Positions 1 to 4,325 of a stretch of DNA of 16,544 nucleotides are shown here, one piece after another (position 1 is the first letter of the stretch; each line of letters starts with the position of its first letter). The stretch is from positions 1-16,544 of the forward strand of contig UQKO01000057.1 of the NCBI GenBank assembly GCA_900541575.1, written 5' to 3'. Position numbers and translations under genes: made by a program. Source of the stretch: an uncultured Prevotella sp. GTDB taxonomy: Bacteria > Bacteroidota > Bacteroidia > Bacteroidales > Bacteroidaceae. Below the pieces are notes generated by a model. It was not told where the DNA came from and did no database searches. It saw only the letters and a program-made list of their open reading frames with translations.

Positions 1-1
1 C

Positions 2-33
2 ATCCGCAACGCCTGTTTATGGGCATTGCGGAT
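2..33. other. Hairpin at the left edge
   Basis: An 8-bp outer stem (2-9 with 26-33) and a 4-bp inner stem (11-14 with 21-24) are separated by one C/A mismatch, with a 6-nt loop. No run of T follows directly, so it is not a classical terminator. It may belong to a transcript or element that begins outside the window. Its two-step stem resembles other hairpins in this island, but the sequence is different. Confidence 0.5.
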
Positions 34-73
34 AGGATTTCTATGCTCTTTTGAGTTTTAGCGGACAGCAATA

Positions 74-99
74 ATCTGAAATAGGTGATTGTACCATGC
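74..99 (+). repeat. 26-bp direct repeat, left copy
   Basis: These 26 bases are identical to 3331-3356. At the right copy the repeat forms the loop and 3' arm of a complete hairpin (3318-3356). The left copy lacks the matching 5' arm, so it looks like a broken half of that structure. The two copies bracket the DUF1016 relic, the Abi_2 relic, higBA, the decayed gene and the secreted protein. Confidence 0.8.
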
Positions 100-112
100 T
101 TTTTATGTTCAC

Positions 113-157
113 TTCTGCTCGGAAGAGGAATAGTCAGCGGAACTTTTCGTTTATTAC
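113..157 (+). other. Possible degenerate third copy of the hairpin leader
   Basis: The arms at 113-119 and 136-142 pair over 7 bp with one G-T pair. The right flank (137-157, beginning GCGGAACTTTT) closely matches the right flank of hairpin unit A (947-967). The interior is shorter and diverged, and no TAnnTTTG box lies upstream. I read it as a decayed relative of units A and B in front of the DUF1016 relic. Confidence 0.3.
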
Positions 158-163
158 AAAAGG

Positions 164-196
164 CACGGAACTTTCACCCCGCTTCCGTGTTTTTTT
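164..196 (+). terminator. Terminator-like hairpin with T7
   Basis: A 7-bp stem (164-170 with 183-189) with a 12-nt loop is followed directly by seven T (190-196). This is a classical intrinsic terminator shape. It lies before the recognisable part of the DUF1016 relic, which suggests the sequence upstream of about 214 is not coding. Confidence 0.55.
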
Positions 197-213
197 ACAA
201 GCAAAATCAAAGA

Positions 214-552
214 TGGGTGGGGCAAAAGACTTTGCAGCGTCTTGCTAATGATTTGAAAAATGAGTATACCGACATCAAAGGTTTTTCTATTCGCAATATG
301 CAGTGCATGATGCAGTTCTACAATGAGTATAATAAGGAACTCACCATGTGTAAAATGAGTACATCTGCAATTGCGCAACTATCAGTTGCGCGATTATCAC
401 AAGAAATTAATGTAGATGTCCAACCAATAACGCAACCATCGGTTGCGCAATTAACAAATTCAAATTACAAATTGGGCCAAGCTTTACCCAAGAATTTGCG
501 AAGCAGTTTGCCTTCGATTGAAGAGATTGAAGAAGAACTTGAATCTTTTTAG
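214..552 (+). pseudogene. DUF1016/YhcG-family nuclease relic with internal deletion
   Basis: The open frame runs from 85 to 552, but only the part from about 214 resembles a protein family. Its start (TLQRLANDLKNEY...KGFSIRNM) matches the N-terminal DUF1016 domain. Its end (NYKLGQALPKNLRSSLPSIE) matches the extreme C-terminus of the same family. Full-length members are usually above 300 residues and carry a PD-(D/E)XK-type nuclease domain between these parts. Here the two ends are joined in frame near residue 124, so that domain is missing. The first 43 codons overlap the 26-bp repeat and two hairpins and look non-coding. Two small palindromes lie inside the frame (373-391 and 431-447), giving the QLSVARL and QPSVAQL segments. 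The family is common in phage and defence islands. I consider it inactive, although a short peptide could still be made. Confidence 0.75.
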
Positions 553-601
553 TCTAAAATAAATCCTACCTTGCGTAGAATACAAGGGAGGATTAAACTT
601 T

Positions 602-752
602 TATATTGATAAAATTACAAATCAGAAAATCCTCTCCCTCTTTCGCTACGACTTCTACAAAGGTACGCGAAGAATGAAATTGCTGGATAGCAACGAAATC
701 CGGTAGCTGAGAGATGTCTGCGTGTTTGAAATAAATGGGTTGGAGGTGTTTA
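602..752 (+). pseudogene. Unrecognised short protein remnant
   Basis: One frame reads as plausible protein for about 50 codons, interrupted by a single TAG at 698-700. It contains FRYDFYKGTRRMKLLDSNEI before the stop and LRDVCVFEINGLEVFM after it. There is no start codon with context, and I do not recognise the family. It sits between the DUF1016 relic and hairpin unit A, in an area where all genes are broken. It is most likely the tail end of a decayed gene, or it could be chance. Confidence 0.3.
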
Positions 753-763
753 TGTAACTTTAT

Positions 764-794
764 TTGTCACAAATATCGATTATTTTTGTGACAA
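764..794. promoter_or_regulatory. TTGTCACAAA inverted repeat, possible operator
   Basis: A perfect 10-bp inverted repeat (764-773 with 785-794) has an 11-nt AT-rich spacer. A further TGTCACA lies at 823-829 and a partial TGTCA at 861-865. The cluster lies about 100 bp upstream of the promoter of hairpin unit A (894-901). The shape fits a dimeric regulator's operator. No regulator gene is close by except higA. Confidence 0.4.
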
Positions 795-869
795 GCATGT
801 TTTTCTTTCTTATATGTTTGTATGTCACAGATTTCTTGTAATTTTATGTGAAAATATTCTGTCATACAC

Positions 870-901
870 TTGTTCGATTGAAAAATAACTTTGTACTTTT
901 G
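870..901 (+). promoter_or_regulatory. Promoter of hairpin unit A
   Basis: TACTTTTG at 894-901 matches the Bacteroidetes -7 box TAnnTTTG. A TTG at 870-872 lies 21 bp upstream, in the -33 position. Predicted transcription start is near 908, directly before the hairpin. Confidence 0.7.
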
Positions 902-907
902 CAATGC

Positions 908-957
908 TAGAATCCGCCACGCTTCCCGTAGAACAGCGTACCAGGGCGGAACTTTTT
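908..957 (+). ncRNA. Candidate structured RNA A (leader or small RNA next to Abi_2)
   Basis: This is a hairpin with a 6-bp outer stem (913-918 with 945-950) and an inner CGCT/AGCG stem (920-923 with 935-938), followed by a T-rich stretch at 953-957. Unit B at 1245-1300 has the same 26-nt interior with only three differences. Its outer stem carries two pairs of compensating changes: T-A becomes C-G and G-C becomes A-T. The preceding promoter is also shared. After A, an ATG at 972 opens the Abi_2 relic, so A could be its 5' leader or a separate short RNA of about 50 nt. Abi_2/AbiF-like proteins are HEPN ribonucleases, and I recall reports of non-coding RNAs encoded beside them that act as antitoxins. 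That role is an inference here. Confidence 0.6.
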
Positions 958-971
958 GTTTATATAGGCTT

Positions 972-1230
972 ATGATTTATACGAACTCACCCTTAGTACA
1001 ACTACTCTAATTGCAAATCTAAAGACTGATGGTCTCTCTGTCAATGATGAAAATTTTGCAGAAGACTTCTTGAACAATGTAAGCTACTTTCGATTTAATG
1101 CTTACTTGCGTCCTTTTGAAGATGTTAATGGTTCAATTCGTTTCAAACCTAACGCAACATTTGATAAAGCGGTTGCTCTTTATCTCTTTGATGCAGAGCT
1201 TAGAAACTTGCTTTTCTCAAAAATACTTCG
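972..1230 (+). pseudogene. Abi_2 (AbiD/AbiF-like) abortive-infection protein, truncated
   Basis: From the ATG at 972 the frame reads MIYTNSPL. After a one-base shift near 992 it continues as STTTLIANLKTDGL and then NNVSYFRFNAYLRPFE, FKPNATFDKAVALYLFDAEL and RNLLFSKI. This matches the N-terminal third of Abi_2 family proteins, in which the KxxGL, SYYRLxxYxxPF and LYxFDxELR patterns are typical. Full members are near 300 residues and carry an R-x(4-6)-H HEPN ribonuclease motif further along, which is absent here. The gene stops abruptly at about 1230, where the promoter and hairpin of unit B begin. Two lesions (frameshift and 3' truncation) make it a clear pseudogene. An ATG inside (1070) leaves a 96-codon open frame that runs into unit B. 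Abi_2 proteins act in phage defence by shutting down the infected cell. Confidence 0.75.
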
Positions 1231-1238
1231 TACTTTTG
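1208..1238 (+). promoter_or_regulatory. Promoter of hairpin unit B
   Basis: TACTTTTG at 1231-1238 with TTG at 1208-1210, 20 bp upstream. The -7 box and its AAAAATA-containing upstream sequence match those of unit A, so promoter and hairpin were duplicated together. Confidence 0.7.
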
Positions 1239-1244
1239 CAGTAA

Positions 1245-1300
1245 CAGTTCCCACCACGCTTCCCATAGAACAGCGAACCAAGGTGGGACTTTTGCTTTTT
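1245..1300 (+). ncRNA. Candidate structured RNA B (second copy)
   Basis: A 7-bp outer stem (1249-1255 with 1282-1288) encloses a 26-nt interior nearly identical to that of unit A, with the inner CGCT/AGCG stem kept. The T-rich end (1290-1300) resembles a weak intrinsic terminator. The copy directly abuts the broken end of the Abi_2 relic, and higBA follows with its own promoter. It may be what is left of a second RNA-plus-Abi_2 unit. No protein is seen between 1300 and 1402. Confidence 0.6.
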
Positions 1301-1342
1301 ATACGTATAAGATTTTCGGTGGGTGGGGTGAGATATAAGATC

Positions 1343-1381
1343 ATGAAAAGTTTCATATAATAGAAACTTTTCATACCTTTG
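1343..1381 (+). promoter_or_regulatory. higBA promoter with palindromic operator
   Basis: A perfect 12-bp inverted repeat (ATGAAAAGTTTC at 1343-1354, its complement at 1363-1374) has an 8-nt spacer. It ends on the first base of TACCTTTG (1374-1381), a perfect TAnnTTTG -7 box. The palindrome therefore fills the space between -33 and -7. HigA-type antitoxins usually repress their own operon by binding such sites, so this is the likely HigA operator. Confidence 0.75.
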
Positions 1382-1401
1382 CAGATATATTAAACATACA
1401 T

Positions 1402-1766
1402 ATGCAAGAACAGAAATTTAGGATTATCCTTACGGGGGAGGCACAAGATTTTTTGGAATCTCTATCTTTAGCTGCAAGGAAAAAATAGCATATAATATCC
1501 GCCGTGTTATGGGCGGTGAGATAAACAATGAACTTTTCAAGAAATTGGAAAACTCTGATGGTATTTGGGAATTCCGTACAAAATATAATGGAATAGCATA
1601 CAGACTATTTTCTTTTTGGGATACAGAAACAGAGACCTTGGTAATAGCGACACATGGAATTATCAAGAAAACTCAGAAAACTCCATCAAAGGAAATCGCC
1701 AAAGCCGAAAGAATTAAGCAAATGTATTTTGAAAAGAAAGCTAAGCAACAAAATAAGAAAAAATAA
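1402..1766 (+). pseudogene. HigB/RelE-type toxin (Gp49 family), frame broken at A6
   Basis: The ATG at 1402 opens a frame of 28 codons (MQEQKFRIILTGEAQDF...) that ends at TAG 1486-1488, right after six A (1480-1485). The downstream frame continues as IAYNIRRVMGGEINN and then IWEFRTKYNGIAYRLF and HGIIKKTQKTPSKEI, ending at 1766. Together they give a protein of about 121 residues with the typical pattern of phage-derived Gp49-like HigB toxins: E-R in the WEFR strand, then the H-G-x-x-K-K-T-Q-K-T-P motif. One extra A in the run would restore a single frame. The lesion could be a real mutation, a reading error, or a site of transcriptional or ribosomal slippage. The last base of the stop overlaps the ATG of higA. 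HigB toxins cleave mRNA on the ribosome. The uninterrupted part from the ATG at 1509 (85 codons) lacks the first beta strand and helix and is unlikely to fold alone. Confidence 0.8.
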
Positions 1767-2092
1767 TGGAAGATTTAAGACTTACATCTTTTGAGGATTT
1801 CCAAGACAAAAATTTTGGAAAAATTGGAACTCCTGAACGTGATGCGTTTGAAAAAGAGGTAGATGACGCTTTACAGGCTTACAGAATGGGGAAAGTAATA
1901 AAGCAGGCACGTAAGGCTAGAAATCTAACGCAAGAACAACTTGGAGCAAAGGTTGGTGTACAAAAGTCTCAAATTTCAAGATTGGAACGTGGACATGGCA
2001 TCACCTTTAATACCATGGCTCGTATATTCAAAGCTATGAATATACCTGCAGTACTAGATATGGGTGAAATTGGAAAAGTCGCATTATGGTAA
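1766..2092 (+). CDS. higA: HigA-type antitoxin, XRE family
   Basis: A 108-residue protein with an Xre/HTH_3 DNA-binding domain at about residues 43-95 (IKQARKARNLTQEQLGAKVG, then VQKSQISRLERG). The N-terminal 40 residues (DLRLTSFEDFQDKNFGKIGT...) form the extension seen in antitoxins that pair with Gp49-type HigB toxins. Its start overlaps the toxin stop by one base (TAATG), so the two are translationally coupled in toxin-first order. It should bind and neutralise the toxin and repress the operon at the palindrome upstream (1343-1374). The gene is intact although the toxin is not. The strong hairpin at 2142-2187 probably ends the transcript. Confidence 0.85.
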   Translation: MEDLRLTSFEDFQDKNFGKIGTPERDAFEKEVDDALQAYRMGKVIKQARKARNLTQEQLGAKVGVQKSQISRLERGHGITFNTMARIFKAMNIPAVLDMGEIGKVALW

Positions 2093-2141
2093 TCTAAAAA
2101 TCCTTTCCCAAAGCCCACCCTTTCGGGCAATCCTTTCTTTC

Positions 2142-2187
2142 AGCCGCCGTGCGCATTGGCTCTCTTGCTATGCGCATGGCGGCTTTT
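2142..2187 (+). terminator. Terminator hairpin after higA
   Basis: A 15-bp stem (2142-2156 with 2170-2184) contains one G-T pair and has a 13-nt loop. It ends in TTTT (2184-2187). It lies 50 bp after the higA stop. The T-run is short, but the stem is very stable. Confidence 0.6.
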
Positions 2188-2593
2188 CCGAGGGAAACGA
2201 ACTTTCACGTTCTTCTTGACCGATGAAGTTCCCACGCTTACGCTGATCTTTCAGAATGAGTTCAATGTGGATGACACCTTGTACCTCACTGCCCAAACCA
2301 AGCGCAAGGTTTCCTTTGACCGCAGCTTTGCCGTATGTTGTGGAGAGTCTTCTGCATACAATGATAATACGGAGATTGAATACGAGAGCGAGACGTCCTC
2401 GCTTTCCTATTCCTTCGCCAGTCATCTTACGCAGGCTTTGCAGTCTCACAAACTCTAATACTTTCGACTAATGCTCCACGCTATTCACATCACCACGCAG
2501 CTATTGCTTTGACTACCAAAAGTTGGTAGACCTGTTCGGCATCAATCTGATTACGGGTGACTCGGACGATGAAGAGGATAAATCTGTGGCATA
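2188..2593 (+). pseudogene. Decayed gene of unknown family
   Basis: Two frames carry protein-like sequence. The first, to about 2458, includes DEVPTLTLIFQNEFNVDDTL, TAQTKRKVSFDRSF and EIEYESETSSL. The second, from about 2496 to the TAA at 2591-2593, includes DYQKLVDLFGINLITG and ends in an acidic tail (DSDDEEDKSVA). A stop and a frame change separate them, and there is no credible start codon. The first part vaguely recalls structural proteins of Bacteroides prophages, but I cannot name a family. It sits between the higA terminator and the promoter of the next gene. Reading the opposite strand gives a 93-codon frame that I take to be a shadow. Confidence 0.35.
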
Positions 2594-2608
2594 AAAAATA
2601 TCATTATT

Positions 2609-2640
2609 TTTGGGGGGGTAAAAATATATCTATATATTTG
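2609..2640 (+). promoter_or_regulatory. Promoter of the secreted protein gene
   Basis: TTTG at 2609-2612, 20 bp, then TATATTTG at 2633-2640: a full match to the Bacteroidetes -33/-7 consensus. A G7 run lies between the boxes. The start codon follows 33 bp after the -7 box. Confidence 0.8.
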
Positions 2641-2672
2641 CAAATACATGTTTAACTACTAATTTTTATGAT

Positions 2673-3296
2673 ATGAAAAAGATTCTATTCATGCTTCTTG
2701 CTTGTTTGTTTTGCGTCTTTGCACAAGCACAGACTAAGGTAGAGGTCACACTTACAGATGGCAAGGTCGTGAAAGGTACTACTAGAACCTTGTTCTCTGT
2801 TGATGATGCAAACTCCATTAAGGTGAAAGACGCCAAGGGGGAAAAGAAAACCTACAAATCCACAGAGGTAAAAAATCTTCGTGTTTACGATGACAAAAGC
2901 CAGAAATGGTACACCTTTGAGGCTTTGAAAGCGCAAAAAGCGTTACCCAATGTGTGGAATAAGAATCCGAAACCTTATAGTGACCCTGTGTTTTTGCAGG
3001 TAGTTTATGAAGGTAAGAACGTCACGGGATATGTCCACAACATTTCCACGCAGACCAACACTAAGACCCTTCAACTGACAGGTACGGGAGGTATGCTCTA
3101 CTTCAAGTTGAAGAACGAAGATGTAGCTCGCGCTTTTTGGATGAGTGCAGCGGTTGGTTGGAGAGCAGAACTCAAATTGGTCTTCAAGGATTTTCCTGTA
3201 ATGAAACCCGTTATCAAGGAACTTGATTCAAAGTCTTTCTATGCAGACCCATTTGCACTGATCAAAACATTTGATGGACTTTTGGAAAAAAAATAA
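2673..3296 (+). CDS. Small secreted protein of unknown function
   Basis: A 207-residue protein that begins with a clear Sec signal peptide (MKKILFMLLACLFCVFAQAQ), probably cut after AQAQ. No lipobox cysteine follows, so it should be periplasmic or exported. The first 50 residues of the mature part (VEVTLTDGKVVKGTTRT...IKVKDAKGEKKTYKSTEVK) look like a small beta-barrel of SH3/Sm shape, as in many Bacteroidetes periplasmic proteins. The rest is mixed beta with a final helix (DPFALIKTFDGLLEKK). I do not recognise a named family and see no catalytic motif. It has its own strong promoter and two hairpins behind it, so it is a single-gene unit. It is the only fully intact non-toxin gene of the island, which suggests it is kept under selection or arrived recently. 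Confidence 0.75.
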   Translation: MKKILFMLLACLFCVFAQAQTKVEVTLTDGKVVKGTTRTLFSVDDANSIKVKDAKGEKKTYKSTEVKNLRVYDDKSQKWYTFEALKAQKALPNVWNKNPKPYSDPVFLQVVYEGKNVTGYVHNISTQTNTKTLQLTGTGGMLYFKLKNEDVARAFWMSAAVGWRAELKLVFKDFPVMKPVIKELDSKSFYADPFALIKTFDGLLEKK

Positions 3297-3317
3297 GATT
3301 GTTTGAAAGAATAAAGA

Positions 3318-3356
3318 GCATGGTACGCTCATCTGAAATAGGTGATTGTACCATGC
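3318..3356 (+). terminator. Two-step hairpin carrying the 26-bp repeat, right copy
   Basis: The outer stem GCATGGTAC (3318-3326) pairs with 3348-3356, and a 5-bp inner stem (3329-3333 with 3341-3345) includes one G-T pair. Bases 3331-3356 are the second copy of the direct repeat at 74-99. It lies 21 bp after the preceding stop codon. It may work with the next hairpin as a terminator. Confidence 0.5.
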
Positions 3357-3357
3357 C

Positions 3358-3390
3358 AAAGTTTTTTTCAAAAAAGGAAACTTTTTTTCT
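3358..3390 (+). terminator. Intrinsic terminator after the secreted protein gene
   Basis: An 11-bp AT-rich stem with two G-T pairs (3358-3368 with 3374-3384) runs into a T7 tract (3382-3388). It would end the transcript that starts near 2647. Confidence 0.6.
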
Positions 3391-3433
3391 TTCAGCAGTT
3401 CAAAAGTTGTGCTTTGGTCTCACCATCAAAAAA

Positions 3434-3477
3434 TTGGTATCACCTTGGTATCACTTTTTTGTATCGTAGAGTATCGT
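3434..3477. repeat. GTATC iteron-like repeats next to tRNA-Arg
   Basis: TTGGTATCAC occurs at 3434-3443 and again at 3445-3454, an 11-nt period. GTATCGT follows at 3461-3467 and 3471-3477, a 10-nt period. Such short direct repeats near a tRNA gene are typical of arm-type integrase binding sites. No integrase gene is visible. The rest of 3391-3613 holds no gene that I can support. Confidence 0.35.
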
Positions 3478-3613
3478 TATGTCCTCTTTTGTCCACTTTG
3501 GCAAAATATCCCACTGCGAAGTGAAACATTCGCATTCTCAAAATTAGACCACATAACATTACTTTTTCGTATCGCGCCATATTGAAATATAGTGCGTATC
3601 TGCTTGATAACCA

Positions 3614-3648
3614 ACAAAAAGTGGACTCTACTTTCGTAAAATCCACTT
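3614..3648 (-). terminator. Terminator of tRNA-Arg
   Basis: Read on the minus strand, AAGTGGA pairs with TCCACTT (plus coordinates 3642-3648 with 3619-3625) and five T follow (3616-3620). It lies about 30 bp downstream of the tRNA 3' end. Confidence 0.6.
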
Positions 3649-3679
3649 AATACTTTTCTTTGGAATTGATTTCCCTTCG

Positions 3680-3754
3680 TGATTCTGCAGGGATTCGAAC
3701 CCTGGACCCACGCCTTAGAAGGGCGTTGCTCTAATCCAACTGAGCTACAGAACC
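3680..3754 (-). tRNA. tRNA-Arg (anticodon TCT)
   Basis: A complete cloverleaf can be read on the minus strand. The 7-bp acceptor stem (GGTTCTG with CAGAATC) has one G-T pair, and the D stem is GCTC/GAGC. The anticodon stem ACGCC/GGCGT has loop CTTCTAA, giving TCT, which reads AGA. There is a 5-nt variable loop, and T stem CAGGG/CCCTG with loop TTCGAAT. The discriminator base is A (3680). CCA is not encoded. The accessory region begins just beyond its 3' end, as expected for an island integrated at a tRNA gene. Confidence 0.95.
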
Positions 3755-3770
3755 AGCCTTTTGATGGGTG

Positions 3771-3801
3771 CAAAAGTAATCATTTCCTCGCATATGCCAA
3801 A
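3771..3801 (-). promoter_or_regulatory. Promoter of tRNA-Arg
   Basis: On the minus strand TTTG (plus 3798-3801), 19 bp, then TACTTTTG (plus 3771-3778). The box ends 16 bp before the tRNA 5' end. Confidence 0.8.
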
Positions 3802-3836
3802 GGGCTGAGGAGGTTTTTTGAATATTTTGGGGTATG

Positions 3837-3850
3837 GTCTCGCTTCGGCA
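3837..3850. repeat. Dispersed repeat GTCTCGCTTCGGCA
   Basis: These 14 bases recur, in reverse complement, at 7060-7073 and 7128-7141. The first 12 bases recur directly at 7029-7040. It sits beside the long hairpin at 3861-3917, so both may belong to one family of small intergenic elements in this genome. Confidence 0.55.
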
Positions 3851-3860
3851 CATAGAACAT

Positions 3861-3917
3861 GCAGCTTTTCAGCCAATACTGGGGACGCATCGCTCACAGT
3901 ATTGGTTGAAAGGCTGC
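3861..3917 (+). other. Long hairpin, 21-bp stem
   Basis: Arms 3861-3881 and 3897-3917 pair over 21 positions with a 15-nt loop. The only two irregular pairs are G-T when read as plus-strand RNA, but they would be A-C mismatches on the minus strand. This suggests the structure matters in a plus-strand transcript. It lies between the end of the ABM gene and the tRNA promoter. A terminator role for the ABM gene is possible, but no T-run follows on the minus strand. Confidence 0.5.
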
Positions 3918-3937
3918 TTATAGGAAGGAAGAAACTT

Positions 3938-4222
3938 TTACTTCTTGGGAAACTCAAACTGCTCGAGCTTGAGAGTACCAAGCTTTTCGAGTTGACCAAC
4001 GTAGAGTTTAAAGTGGTCGGCTGCCATGTGCTTCTGGAGCGAAGCTTCGTCTTTCCATGTTTCGCAAATCATGAAAACATCGGGGCGTGTGGCACTTTCC
4101 ATTGTGTCGTAAGCAATGTTGCCCTCATCAGCACGTGAGGCGGCGGTCAGGGCGATAGCAGCTTGCAGGGCTTCATCATAGTGGCCCTCTGCTGCTTGGA
4201 AGAAACAGTTTAATCTAAGCAT
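3938..4222 (-). CDS. Antibiotic biosynthesis monooxygenase (ABM) family protein
   Basis: A 94-residue protein with the single ferredoxin-like ABM domain. Typical motifs are RLNCFFQ at the start, ALTAASRADEGNIAYDTMES in the middle, and MICETWKDEASLQKHMAADHF before the C-terminal strand. Proteins of this size act as dimers. Relatives such as YgiN oxidise quinols or degrade haem-like or polyketide substrates without a bound metal or flavin. The true substrate cannot be read from the sequence. The His in HMAADHF is the conserved active-site region of the family. It lies about 100 bp behind the beta-barrel gene on the same strand. Only a weak -7 box is seen upstream, so read-through is possible. 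There is no signal peptide, so it is cytoplasmic. Confidence 0.85.
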   Translation of the reverse strand: MLRLNCFFQAAEGHYDEALQAAIALTAASRADEGNIAYDTMESATRPDVFMICETWKDEASLQKHMAADHFKLYVGQLEKLGTLKLEQFEFPKK

Positions 4223-4325
4223 GGGAAAGAAAAGTTTTGAGTTTAATGAATTTATTAGGTTTATGAGTTTAGCAGATGCTTGTGATCACTGCGCTAGCCA
4301 ATTAGTATATTGTCATATTAGCAAA

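Noticed and set aside
85..213. N-terminal 43 codons of the DUF1016 frame
   Set aside because: They overlap the 26-bp repeat, a leader-like hairpin and a terminator hairpin, and have no similarity to the family.
2168..2449. 93-codon minus-strand frame
   Set aside because: It is opposite to the decayed gene, has no promoter or start context, and looks less like protein than the plus-strand frame.
3477..3773. 98-codon minus-strand frame across the tRNA
   Set aside because: It translates tRNA-Arg and its terminator. The tRNA cloverleaf explains the sequence.
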